Shown here: in pieces, positions 1 through 8,051 of the stretch
Layout: each line of letters opens with the position of its first letter
Position numbering within the stretch: the first letter of the stretch is position 1
NCBI RefSeq assembly: GCF_035930445.1
Contig: NZ_CP142394.1
Location: forward strand, 3,071,501 to 3,135,500
Source of the DNA: Sphingopyxis chilensis
Lineage (GTDB): Bacteria; Pseudomonadota; Alphaproteobacteria; Sphingomonadales; Sphingomonadaceae
Direction of reading: 5' to 3'
DNA length: 64,000 bases
Program-made: the position numbers and the translations under genes
The notes under the pieces: generated by a model
Databases searched by the model: none
Seen by the model: only the letters and a program-made list of their open reading frames with translations
What the model was told of the DNA's origin: nothing

Positions 1-513
1 CACGTCGCCGCGGGTGAACAGCGGATCGGTGTAATGCGGCCGAAACTGCGGCTTCCACGAAAATTGCCCCGAAAAACTGTCGGCGCGATAGACGATATTG
101 GCGACCTGCCCCGACAATCCGGGGATATCGAGCGTCGCCCCATCGGCGATCTCGATCCGTTCCACATTGCCGGCAGGAATGCGCGACAGCTGCGTATACA
201 TGTCGTCGGCCTTGTTCGACGGCCGCTCGCCATTGAACAGAACATTGCCCGTGGCCTGCCCCAGCCCGCGCAACAGTTCATTGTCGCGGATCTGGAAACT
301 CGGAACCTGGGCAAGCATGTCATAGGCGTTGACGGGCGCGTAGCGCGCGAAGTCGGCGGGGGTATAGACTTGCCGCGCCGGGGTGGTCGCGGTGGGAGCA
401 ATTTCGGTCGCTGCGGGTGGCGGCGTGTCGCCGCTCGGCACGGCCGCTTCCTGTGCGAGCGCCGGCGTGGAAAGCGCGCCCGCAATCGCCGCGAAGCTGG
501 TCCATCGTTTCAC
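1..513 (-). CDS. TonB-dependent receptor plug-domain protein (3' end outside window)
   Basis: The frame stays open to the left edge, so only the first 171 residues are present. It begins with a GTG whose first base lies within a 4-base GTGA overlap with the stop of the upstream gene, indicating translational coupling. The N-terminus reads VKRWTSFAAIAGALSTPALA, a signal peptide ending in ALA, followed by a Pro/Thr/Ala linker. Residues about 55-145 resemble the plug of outer-membrane receptors (YDMLAQVPSFQIRDNE, a GxxxxNVLFNGERP segment, then IPAGNVERIEI, the typical 'IP..VERIEV' plug signature). A full receptor would continue with a 22-strand barrel beyond the edge. Its place as last seen gene of a BlaI-controlled operon suggests regulated uptake or export at the outer membrane; substrate unknown. 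Confidence 0.8.
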   Translation of the reverse strand, partial: MKRWTSFAAIAGALSTPALAQEAAVPSGDTPPPAATEIAPTATTPARQVYTPADFARYAPVNAYDMLAQVPSFQIRDNELLRGLGQATGNVLFNGERPSNKADDMYTQLSRIPAGNVERIEIADGATLDIPGLSGQVANIVYRADSFSGQFSWKPQFRPHYTDPLFTRGDV

Positions 514-1256
514 TTGGATTGTCCCCCCGCCGCGCGGTTCATCGCCTGCGCATATTCGCCCGTCACGCCCATCGCCTTCATGCCGACCACCTCGTCGGCG
601 CTCAGCTTCCGGTATCCCGCCGCGGCAAGCCCGCGCACATAGGCGCCGTCAACGCCCAGCGCCTTGCAAGCGATCGCATCCTCGACATCGGTCAGCACGA
701 GCGCCTCGGACCTGAGGTCGCGCACATATTCGGGCCGCACATCGAGCGCGGCGGCGGCGATCAGGTCATCGGCGTCCTTCGGTCGCACGCCTTCGCGCGT
801 CAGCCCGTCGGCGAGTTCGATCGACGCGTCGACAAGTAGCATCGCGAGCAAGCTCGAACGCTGCTCGGGCGCGAGGCCGCGTTCGCCCAGCGCCCTTTCG
901 AACGCCGGATCGGAGGTAAAGCGGCATTCGCCACCCCCGTCGAAAGCGCGGGTCAGCGTGCCGGTGCACGACAAGGTGCCGGCGTCGTGCGCGACCTCAA
1001 AGCGGACCGGCCCCGGCGTCTCGCGCGAGAGCGCAACTTCGGCTTTCGCAAAATAGGACCGCGAGCCGTCGAACGTCTGGTCGCTGCTCGACTTCCTGTG
1101 CTGGATGCGAATGCGCGGGGCGCCTTTCTTTCCGCTCGCGGGCTCGGCAACCCAGCGCACATCGGTCAGCACCAGCGGATCGGCGGCGGCGGTCGGCGCC
1201 GAACAGGCGAAGATCGACAGCAACGCGGCGCCGCCTGCAAAATACAAAGCCTTCAT
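510..1256 (-). CDS. Exported protein with three ~28-residue repeats shared with the neighbouring M56 protease
   Basis: A protein of 248 residues, not a family I can name. The start was chosen at the ATG preceded by a strong GGAGGGAGGAG ribosome site; the frame extends 20 codons further upstream without one. Residues 1-25 are a signal peptide (hydrophobic core then PTAAA). Residues about 26-135 form a globular region with two cysteines (TLSCTG, GGECRF). From about residue 160 come three repeats with the pattern xADDhhxhkAhGVxxxYhxxhxxxG; the last (LSADEVVGMKAMGVTGEYA) is nearly the same as the first repeat of the M56 protein encoded upstream. The shared module suggests that the two proteins interact or sense the same ligand. 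The stop overlaps the TonB-receptor start by four bases. Confidence 0.75.
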   Translation of the reverse strand: MKALYFAGGAALLSIFACSAPTAAADPLVLTDVRWVAEPASGKKGAPRIRIQHRKSSSDQTFDGSRSYFAKAEVALSRETPGPVRFEVAHDAGTLSCTGTLTRAFDGGGECRFTSDPAFERALGERGLAPEQRSSLLAMLLVDASIELADGLTREGVRPKDADDLIAAAALDVRPEYVRDLRSEALVLTDVEDAIACKALGVDGAYVRGLAAAGYRKLSADEVVGMKAMGVTGEYAQAMNRAAGGQSK

Positions 1257-1370
1257 TTGGTGCACTCCTCCCTCCGTGCGCCAGGCGAGCGTCATCGCTC
1301 GCCGCCGCAGCGGCATTTTTCAAACAAGGTTTCGATTAATCGTCGGCGCGTTCGGATGAACGGTCGGGCG

Positions 1371-3089
1371 TCAGTCGTCCGGGGACGGCGGCGGCGCCGG
1401 AGGCTGGGGCATTGCCGGGAATTCGATCCGGGCGGTGCGGCCGTCGGCGCGGCGCGCCTCGATCACGCCGCGTTCCATGTCGACGACGGCGACGTCGCCG
1501 CCGCGGACGGCCCTCGCGACCGGCTGCGGCGTCGCCGCGGCGCGAGCCCTCGCCACCGGGCGGACCCCGCCCGTCGCGCGCAGTTCGATTGCGTCGTCGG
1601 CGTCGCGCATCTTCACGCCCGATCTCTTCATCTCGGTGACGAAATCGCAGTCGACCCCCATCGCCTTCAGCGCGATCAGATCGTCGATGCCGGCCCCCGG
1701 AAAGTGCGAGCGCATGTCGCGTGCGAATGCCGCATCGACCCCGACATGGCGGGCGCCCACCAGATCGTCGAAACCGGCGCCGGGAATGATCGCACGCATC
1801 TGCCTGATATAGGCGGGATCGATCCCGCTTGCCTTGGCCGAGATGATGTCGTCGGCATCCATCGACCCGCCATTCTCGCGCAGCTTCTCGACATATTCGG
1901 GAGTCACGCCGACCGCGCGCATCCCTACCAGCTGTTCGGCGGTCAGCGGCTTTGACGTCGCCGTCGCACTCCCCTCGACCGCAGCGTTTTTCGCAGCCGC
2001 AACCGCCTGCGAAGTCACGGCCGTCTTCGTGGTGGTCGAGGCGGCAACCGTGTGGACGCCGGTCGCCGCCTCGGGCTTGGCCGTCGCCGAGAAGGCGGCG
2101 AGCGGCGCGGTGACGCCCGCCAGTACGACGAGGCTCATCAGCATCCAGCTTGCGCTCGCGGGGCCGCGCCGCAGGCTGCCGTCGAGCACACGCGTGATCC
2201 GCCGTTTGAGGCTGTCCTTGCCCGGCGCGACGCCATGCGCGGCGAGCAGCGTCCCCTGATTGTCGTGGCGCGCCGCACCGACGAGCAGGGTCGCATAATC
2301 GGGACCGTCGATATCGGCCATCAGCACCGCGTCGTCGGCGGCTTCCTCACGCAATTGATGGCTTTCGCGCGCCAGCATCCACACCAGGGGATTGAACCAG
2401 AAGACCGCACAGGCAACGCGCGCACCAAGCAGCTTTGCCCAGTCGAGCCGCGCAACATGCGCCAGCTCGTGCGCGATGATCGCCTCGGCTTCGCCCGCCG
2501 CCGCGACGGCCTTCGGGCTCAGCACGATCGTCGGGCGCAGCACGCCCCAGCTGATCGGCGAGCGCAGCTCGTTGCTGACCAGCAGCGCGGTGCCATGCTT
2601 GAACCCCATGCGCCGCTGCGCCTCCGCGAGCGCCGACAGCCACGATCCTTCGACCAATATCTCCGCGCGGCGGCGCATCGCGAACAGCCGCACCACCGCC
2701 AGCGCCATCACTCCCGACAGCAACGCGAGCGGGACAAGGTAGAGAAAGGGGGCAAGGTCGCTCCATGCCATTACGATCGGCGTCGATCCGGCCGTATCCA
2801 CCACGACAGGGACTGAAGTCGTGGCGGGGGCCGGATCGATCGCCGATCCCCCGGTTGTCACCATCTCCACCGCCGGCGCGGCGAACCAGCTCGCGGGCAG
2901 CGGGGCCCATTGCGGCAGCGAAAGGATCGCGGCGGGCAAGGCGAGCAGCGCCGCGAGCCCGGCATGCGCGATCATCGACCGCTCGCCCGCCGAACGTGCC
3001 CGCGCGAGGCGGAGCAGCCCGAGCGTCACGCCCGCGACGACGACGGATTTCCAGGCGAGGCCCAGCAACATGGCGGCGGTCAGCATCAC
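1371..3089 (-). CDS. BlaR1-like M56 family membrane metalloprotease with C-terminal repeat domain
   Basis: A 572-residue M56 peptidase. Membrane segments lie at about 5-28, 40-58 and 113-137; the zinc site HELAH is at 207-211 with the downstream acidic ligand region EEAADD at 248-253, and a last membrane segment at about 313-335. In BlaR1/MecR1 the periplasmic tail is a penicillin-binding sensor; here residues 382-493 are instead four tandem 28-residue repeats (for example MDADDIISAKASGIDPAYIR), plus a partial fifth and a Pro-rich end. By analogy it would sense something outside and cleave the BlaI-type repressor encoded just upstream, whose stop overlaps its ATG by four bases. The ligand is not evident, and nothing points to beta-lactams. 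Confidence 0.88.
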   Translation of the reverse strand: MMLTAAMLLGLAWKSVVVAGVTLGLLRLARARSAGERSMIAHAGLAALLALPAAILSLPQWAPLPASWFAAPAVEMVTTGGSAIDPAPATTSVPVVVDTAGSTPIVMAWSDLAPFLYLVPLALLSGVMALAVVRLFAMRRRAEILVEGSWLSALAEAQRRMGFKHGTALLVSNELRSPISWGVLRPTIVLSPKAVAAAGEAEAIIAHELAHVARLDWAKLLGARVACAVFWFNPLVWMLARESHQLREEAADDAVLMADIDGPDYATLLVGAARHDNQGTLLAAHGVAPGKDSLKRRITRVLDGSLRRGPASASWMLMSLVVLAGVTAPLAAFSATAKPEAATGVHTVAASTTTKTAVTSQAVAAAKNAAVEGSATATSKPLTAEQLVGMRAVGVTPEYVEKLRENGGSMDADDIISAKASGIDPAYIRQMRAIIPGAGFDDLVGARHVGVDAAFARDMRSHFPGAGIDDLIALKAMGVDCDFVTEMKRSGVKMRDADDAIELRATGGVRPVARARAAATPQPVARAVRGGDVAVVDMERGVIEARRADGRTARIEFPAMPQPPAPPPSPDD

Positions 3090-3460
3090 CCTCTCCCTTC
3101 GCGCGCCTTGGCGATCATTTTTTCAAGTTCGTCGAGTTCGTCGCCCGTCATCTCGTCCTGCATGCCGAGCAGCGCCGCGGCTGCGCTGGTCGCCGATCCG
3201 TTGAAGAAGACGCGCACGACCTGGCTCAGCGCCGATTTGCGCGCGGTCTTGTCCGACACGCTCGGCGCATAGACGAAGCCGCGTTCGGACGCCTCGCGCA
3301 CGACAAAGCCCTTGGTCTCGAGCCGCTTCAGCATCGCGCGGATCGCCGAACCCGACAGCGGATCGGCGAGCGCGTCGCCGATCTCGGTGACCGTGGAAGC
3401 ACCGCGCTCGTACAGGATATCGACGATCTCGCGTTCCCGCGGGGGTAGACTGGACAGCAT
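3086..3460 (-). CDS. BlaI/MecI/CopY family transcriptional repressor
   Basis: At 124 residues it matches the family length. Residues 1-75 form the winged helix (LPPREREIVDILYERGASTV, then a recognition region with SGSAIRAMLKRLETKGFV), and the C-terminal 45 residues form the dimerisation helices (DELDELEKMIAKAREG). It is the first gene of the operon, overlapping the M56 protease gene by four bases, and two TACATTTGTA operators stand directly upstream of its start. The expected behaviour is autorepression lifted by proteolysis by the M56 partner, as in bla/mec systems; in this locus that is inference. No beta-lactamase gene follows, so I give no bla symbol. Confidence 0.93.
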   Translation of the reverse strand: MLSSLPPREREIVDILYERGASTVTEIGDALADPLSGSAIRAMLKRLETKGFVVREASERGFVYAPSVSDKTARKSALSQVVRVFFNGSATSAAAALLGMQDEMTGDELDELEKMIAKAREGRG

Positions 3461-3475
3461 TTCGAATCACCTCAT

Positions 3476-3510
3476 GCGCTACATTTGTAGCGTGCTACAT
3501 TTGTAGCGCG
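3476..3510. promoter_or_regulatory. Tandem BlaI-type operators
   Basis: Two identical 12-base palindromes CTACATTTGTAG occupy 3479-3490 and 3495-3506, each flanked by GCG/GCG-like bases. TACA-N2-TGTA is the core bound by BlaI/MecI repressors. The 16-base centre-to-centre spacing fits two dimers on one promoter, and they sit 18-46 bases upstream of the repressor's ATG. Confidence 0.88.
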
Positions 3511-3633
3511 TGCTTGGCAAGGGGTTTTGTTCGAATAATACGCGTCGTTCGTCGAACAGCGGCTTGGCCGGGCGAGCCGTCACGCGGCCCCCGACGCGAG
3601 ATATGGGCGAAAGCCCCTGTCGCCCCGCTCGCC

Positions 3634-3670
3634 AAAAAAAAAGAGCCCGGCGAATCGCTCCGCCGGGCTC
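3634..3670 (-). terminator. Rho-independent terminator of the Bax inhibitor-1-like gene
   Basis: Perfect 10-base stem GAGCCCGGCG / CGCCGGGCTC (3643-3652 with 3661-3670), 8-base loop, followed on the minus strand by nine T residues. It lies 28 bases after the stop codon. Confidence 0.92.
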
Positions 3671-3697
3671 CGTTGTAACTTGATCCTGTCCGTCCGC

Positions 3698-4426
3698 TTA
3701 TTCGCGGTTGCCCATCAGGTTGAGCAGGAAGGTGAACATGTTGACGAAGTCGAGATAGAGCGTCAGCGCGCCCATGATCACCGACTTGCCGACAAAGTCG
3801 GTCCCGCGTACATAGAAATACATGCTCTTGATCTTCTGCGTGTCATAGGCGGTGAGGCCCGCGAAGAGCAGCACGCCGATCACGCTGATCGCAAGGCTGA
3901 GCGCGGTCGACTGCACGAACATGTTGATCAGCATCGCGACGAGGATGCCGACGACACCCATGATCAGGAAGGTGCCGAAGCCCGACAAATCCTTTTTGGT
4001 CGTATAACCATAGAGGCTGAGACCGAGGAAGGCCGCCGCGGTCGCGAAGAAAGTGGTCGCGATCGACGAGGCGGTGAAGGCCAGAAAGATCGTCGACATC
4101 GACAGGCCCATCACCGCGGCGTAGACCCAGAACAGCGCCTGCGCGGCGCCGGTCGACAGCTTGTTGATGCCAAAGCTCAGCACCAGCACGAAGGCCAGCG
4201 GCGCGAGCATCACCACCCACATCAGCGGGCTGCCGATCAGCGAGGCGGTAAAGCCCGAGTTGAACGCCAGCATCGCGACGATGCCGGTCAGCAGCACGCC
4301 CGAGCCCATATAATTGTAAACCGACAGCATGTACGACCGCAGGCCGGCATCGACGGCCTGGTCCATTGCGTTCGCGCCGGCCCCGAAACCGGAAGCCGCC
4401 ATATTGGGGTCGTTCCAATTCGCCAT
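3698..4426 (-). CDS. Bax inhibitor-1/YccA family membrane protein
   Basis: 242 residues, the usual length for bacterial UPF0005/BI-1 proteins. After a soluble N-terminus of about 30 residues (including the frequent DQAVDAGLRSYML stretch) come seven hydrophobic segments; the last region carries TAYDTQKIKSMY and DFVNMFTFLLNLMG, the conserved C-terminal signature of the family. Homologues are pH-gated cation (calcium) leak channels or modulators of membrane protease FtsH. It is a single gene with a GGAGATG ribosome site and its own terminator. Confidence 0.93.
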   Translation of the reverse strand: MANWNDPNMAASGFGAGANAMDQAVDAGLRSYMLSVYNYMGSGVLLTGIVAMLAFNSGFTASLIGSPLMWVVMLAPLAFVLVLSFGINKLSTGAAQALFWVYAAVMGLSMSTIFLAFTASSIATTFFATAAAFLGLSLYGYTTKKDLSGFGTFLIMGVVGILVAMLINMFVQSTALSLAISVIGVLLFAGLTAYDTQKIKSMYFYVRGTDFVGKSVIMGALTLYLDFVNMFTFLLNLMGNRE

Positions 4427-4579
4427 TTTTCATCTCCATAACCGGCCAGCCCATACCGGCCGTAAGCAGCAATATCGGGAGTTTCCCCGCGGGTTTCAAG
4501 CGAAACCGGACATCAGCAATATTCCAGCAACAATTATGCCGCGAACAGTTAGGGGTCGCGGTCCGAAACATCGCCGCTT

Positions 4580-5206
4580 ATGCTGCCCGGCATGTCCACG
4601 CACCGCCTCTTCGTCGCGCTGCGCCCGCCGCGTCCGGTCCGCCAACTTTTGATCGCCGCGATGCACGGCATTTCGGGCGCGCGCTGGCAGAGCGACGAGC
4701 AATTGCACCTGACGCTGCGCTTCATCGGCGAGGTCGATCATCACTTGGCGGAAGATATCGCCGCGGCGCTCGGGGCGCTCCATGCCCCCGCAATCGGTGC
4801 GCGCATCGCCGGGGCAGGCCTGTTCGAGCGGCAGGGTCGCCCGCATATGGTCTGGGCGGGTGTCGAGCCGCATGAGCCGCTCGCCGCGCTGCACCGCAAG
4901 GTCGATCAGTTGCTCGCGCGCGTTGGCGTCTCACCCGAATCGCGCGCCTTTCTGCCGCATATCACGCTGGCGCGGCTCAACCGCGGGTCGGGGCCGGTCG
5001 CCCCATTCTTGGCGATGAACAGCGATCTCGCGAGCCCGCCGTTCGAATTCGGCCATGTCACGCTGTACGAAAGCGAGATGGGCCACGGCGGCTCGCGCTA
5101 TCACCCCGTCGTACGTTATCCGCTGGAAGAAAATTCCGCGACGAGCGCCGCGGCGACCCCAGCGACATCATCCCACGTCGTCGCAAAGCCGTCGTCCTTG
5201 CCATAA
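4580..5206 (+). CDS. thpR: RNA 2',3'-cyclic phosphodiesterase (2'-5' RNA ligase family)
   Basis: Two HxTx motifs define the 2H phosphoesterase active site: HLTL at 43-46 and HITL at 127-130. Family members hydrolyse 2',3'-cyclic phosphate ends of RNA and can ligate 2'-5' linkages. A second in-frame ATG four codons on is an equally good start. The family normally ends at the motif seen here as VVRYPL (about residue 182); the remaining 26 residues are low-complexity and lie antisense to the phosphatase gene at 5116-5206, so the original stop was probably lost and translation runs into the convergent gene. Confidence 0.9.
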   Translation: MLPGMSTHRLFVALRPPRPVRQLLIAAMHGISGARWQSDEQLHLTLRFIGEVDHHLAEDIAAALGALHAPAIGARIAGAGLFERQGRPHMVWAGVEPHEPLAALHRKVDQLLARVGVSPESRAFLPHITLARLNRGSGPVAPFLAMNSDLASPPFEFGHVTLYESEMGHGGSRYHPVVRYPLEENSATSAAATPATSSHVVAKPSSLP

Positions 5207-5604
5207 TAGGGGTCGGTGACGCCCTCACCGCCGCGTCCGGGGATGAGGTCGAGCATCAGCCTGAGATCGGCGGTCGCATCCCCAGGGCGGATCGCCCGCG
5301 CGTCGCGCAGATTCGTCTGGTCGGCCGCAAGGATCAGGTCAAAGCGATAGAAATCGTCCGATGACAATTGGCGCGCGCGCAGGTCCGATATGTCGATGCC
5401 GCGGCGCAGCGCCTCGGCCTGCGCGCGGTCGTCGGGGGCGTGGCCGACGTGCCAGTCGCCCGTCCCCGCCGAATCGAGCACCGCGTCGATGCCGGCGTGC
5501 GCGAAGGCCGCACGGGCGGCGGCTTCGGCGAGGGGCGAGCGGCAGATGTTGCCGAGGCAGAGGAAGAGGATCGCCGGTTTCGCAACTTTTCGATCTTCAC
5601 GCAT
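5116..5604 (-). CDS. Low-molecular-weight protein-tyrosine phosphatase
   Basis: 162 residues from the chosen ATG; the frame is open 23 codons further upstream (start 5673), but that stretch is Arg-rich and untypical. The catalytic loop CLGNICR (CX5R, Cys16 and Arg22) is followed by Ser, and the general acid is Asp131 in DPYYG; both are diagnostic. The enzyme hydrolyses phosphotyrosine on proteins; bacterial members often act on tyrosine kinases of exopolysaccharide synthesis, but no such gene is nearby. The last 91 bases overlap the 3' end of thpR in antisense. Confidence 0.93.
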   Translation of the reverse strand: MREDRKVAKPAILFLCLGNICRSPLAEAAARAAFAHAGIDAVLDSAGTGDWHVGHAPDDRAQAEALRRGIDISDLRARQLSSDDFYRFDLILAADQTNLRDARAIRPGDATADLRLMLDLIPGRGGEGVTDPYYGKDDGFATTWDDVAGVAAALVAEFSSSG

Positions 5605-5712
5605 ATAGCCGATATCGCTCCATAAAGTTGAACCGACTTTCAACTTGCGCCGTGGCGCGGCTCTGCTAGCCATGACGCATAACAGATAGAGGGTCAGGGA
5701 GAAGGTTGCCAG

Positions 5713-7323
5713 ATGGCTGATACCGCCAGCGAAAATGACATGTCCGGTGCGCCCGCCGCCGCCGAGCCCAAAGCCACGGGTTACAGCTGGTACGTCCTGT
5801 CGGTGCTCGTCGTCGTCTATATCCTCAATTTCATCGACCGGCAGATCATCAGTATCCTCGCGGTCGATATCAAGGCCGACCTCGGCCTGTCCGACGGCGA
5901 CATGGGCTTCCTCGGCGGCGCCGCCTTCGCGGTCTTTTATGCGCTGTTCGGCATCCCGCTCGGCCGCCTCGCCGACAATTGGAACCGCGTGAAGCTGCTG
6001 TCGATCGGGCTGACTTTATGGTCGGCGATGACCGCATTGTCGGGCATGGCCTACAACCAGCTGACCCTGACGCTCGCGCGCATGGGCGTCGGCGTCGGCG
6101 AAGCGACCGCGAGCCCCACCGCCTATTCGCTGATTTCGGACTATTTCCCCAAAAAACAGAAGGCGACCGCGCTCGCCATCTATTCGTCGGGGCTCTATCT
6201 GGGCGGCGGCGTGTCGCTGTTCATCGGCGCGCTGATCGTCGAGGCTTGGAACCGGTCCTATCCGGCGGGCGGCCCGATGGGTCTCGTCGGCTGGCAGGCA
6301 GCCTTCCTCGCGGTCGGCATCCCCGGGCTGCTGCTCGCGCTGTGGGTCGCCAGCTTGCGCGAGCCCGTACGCGGGGCGATGGACGGGACGCCGAGCCCGA
6401 GTTCGCCGACGCCCTTCCGCGAGTTCGGCAAGGATCTGGCAATGATCGTGCCGCCGCTGACGCTGCTCGGAGCGGCGAGACGCGGCCCCGCGGCGTTGGC
6501 GATCAATGCCGGTTTCGCCGCCGCAATCGCCGCCTTCGCTTGGTGGATGATCACGCTGACCGGCAATTTCCCGCAATGGTCGGCGGTCGCGCTCGGCTAT
6601 TATGCAGTCTTTTCCTGGGCGTGCGCGCTCCGCGCGCACGATCCCGCGACCTTCCGGCTGATCTGGGGCACGCCGGCGTTCATCTGCACGACGCTGGGCT
6701 ATGGCCTCGTCGCGCTCGCGGCGTACGGGCTCGCCTTCTGGTCGGCCCCCTATGCCGAGATCGTGCTGGGGCTGCCCAAGCAGGAGCTCGCCTTCATCCT
6801 CGGCGCCAATGGCGCGCTCGCCGGCTTCGTCGGGGTGATCATCGGCGGCCGCCTCGCCGACGCATTGCGCGCCCGCAATCCCGCGGGGCGCATCCTCATG
6901 ATCCTGTTCGGCGTCATCGCGCCGATCATCCCGATCTGGATCGGCTATACGACCGAGAGCGGTACGATCTTCTATGTCATGAACTTCCTGGCCGGCATGT
7001 TCGGCGCGGCAGCCCTCGGCGCGGCGGCGGCGACGACGCAGGATCTGGTTCTGCCGCGGATGCGCGGCACGGCAACCGCCGCCTTCTTCCTCGGCACGAC
7101 GCTCGTCGGCCTGTCCTTCGGCCCCTATCTGGTCGGGCAGATTTCGGACCTCGCGGGCACGATCGTCGACGGCAAGCCCGTCGGCGACCTGCGCACGGGC
7201 ATATTGTCGCTGATCGGAGTCGCGCCGATCGCGGTCGCGCTGCTGCTCTATGCCTATCGCGCGGTACCGCAGGCCGAAGCGACGATCGCCGAGCGGGCTC
7301 GCGCGGCGGGCGCGCCGGCCTAG
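5713..7323 (+). CDS. Spinster-like major facilitator superfamily transporter
   Basis: 536 residues with about 12 hydrophobic segments. The first segment carries NFIDRQIISILA, typical of the Spinster/ExuT-like MFS group, and the loop between segments 2 and 3 has GIPLGRLADNWNR, the MFS signature. A longer than usual central region (about 215-300) contains a soluble linker and two extra hydrophobic stretches. Substrate is unknown; relatives in sphingomonads are often near catabolic genes, but here it stands alone between unrelated genes. The ribosome site is GGGAGAAGG a few bases before the ATG. Confidence 0.92.
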   Translation: MADTASENDMSGAPAAAEPKATGYSWYVLSVLVVVYILNFIDRQIISILAVDIKADLGLSDGDMGFLGGAAFAVFYALFGIPLGRLADNWNRVKLLSIGLTLWSAMTALSGMAYNQLTLTLARMGVGVGEATASPTAYSLISDYFPKKQKATALAIYSSGLYLGGGVSLFIGALIVEAWNRSYPAGGPMGLVGWQAAFLAVGIPGLLLALWVASLREPVRGAMDGTPSPSSPTPFREFGKDLAMIVPPLTLLGAARRGPAALAINAGFAAAIAAFAWWMITLTGNFPQWSAVALGYYAVFSWACALRAHDPATFRLIWGTPAFICTTLGYGLVALAAYGLAFWSAPYAEIVLGLPKQELAFILGANGALAGFVGVIIGGRLADALRARNPAGRILMILFGVIAPIIPIWIGYTTESGTIFYVMNFLAGMFGAAALGAAAATTQDLVLPRMRGTATAAFFLGTTLVGLSFGPYLVGQISDLAGTIVDGKPVGDLRTGILSLIGVAPIAVALLLYAYRAVPQAEATIAERARAAGAPA

Positions 7324-7345
7324 ACCCGGCGCGCAGGCGGCGGCG

Positions 7346-7918
7346 TCAGTCGCCGCTGCCGCGAACGATCACGCCGCAGGCGACGCGGCCGCCGCTGTTG
7401 CCGCTGGGGTCGGTCTTGTAATCGTCGGGCCCGGCATGGATGACGAAAGCGGCACCATCGGCGTCGAGCAGCCCGCCGTCGCCTTCGAAGCGCGACCCGA
7501 CGAGACGCAAGGTCGCGCGGCCGATCTGGTCGGGTTCGATCACGAGGTTGGGTAGGTCGCCATGGTGCGCGCCCATCGGATTTTCGCGCCCGTGCTGCGC
7601 GCCGGTCGGGTTCCAGTGCGGGCCCGCGCTCGCGAAGTCGGGCGGCGTGCACTGGCCGACGGCGTGCACGTGCATGCCATAGGTGCCGGGGCCGAAACCG
7701 CGCGCGACAAGTTCGATACGCAGGCCCGACGTGTCGCGATAGATATCGGCGCGGCCGCGATCGGCGCCCTTCGAATCGACAAGCGGGGCATAGGCGTCGG
7801 CCGGGGGCAACGTGCTCGTCGATTTACCGCCCATCCCGGCGCAGCCCGCGAGCGCCAGCGCCCCGGCGAGAACAAACCCCCGGGCGATGAAATTCTTCTC
7901 GTGCGAACCCGTCGTCAT
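7346..7918 (-). CDS. sodC: Lipoprotein Cu/Zn superoxide dismutase
   Basis: Start chosen at the ATG behind GGGAGC; 190 residues. A lipoprotein signal ends with the lipobox ALAGC (Cys26). All metal ligands are present: His83 and His85 (GMHVH), His101, His109, His118, Asp121 (HHGD) and His161 (VIHAG), as are the disulfide cysteines (GQC at 90 and the C-terminal GRVACGV). It dismutates superoxide in the periplasm and is presumably tethered to a membrane by the lipid. No regulatory site is evident. Confidence 0.95.
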   Translation of the reverse strand: MTTGSHEKNFIARGFVLAGALALAGCAGMGGKSTSTLPPADAYAPLVDSKGADRGRADIYRDTSGLRIELVARGFGPGTYGMHVHAVGQCTPPDFASAGPHWNPTGAQHGRENPMGAHHGDLPNLVIEPDQIGRATLRLVGSRFEGDGGLLDADGAAFVIHAGPDDYKTDPSGNSGGRVACGVIVRGSGD

Positions 7919-8051
7919 CTTGCTGCTCCCTGTCTTGACCACCGGAATCGGGACGCCGCGTCGGCGTGTGTCGATCCGTTCACCGACGATGCCCGTATTT
8001 GGCGGCGGTTCCAAGGGCATAGTCGGGTTTGGGACGCGCGAAACGCCGGGA

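Noticed and set aside
510..1316. Longer start of the repeat protein at 1316
   Set aside because: The strong GGAGGGAGGAG site and signal peptide both support the ATG at 1256.
3086..3460. Naming the repressor blaI of a beta-lactam resistance system
   Set aside because: No beta-lactamase or penicillin-binding sensor domain is present in the locus.
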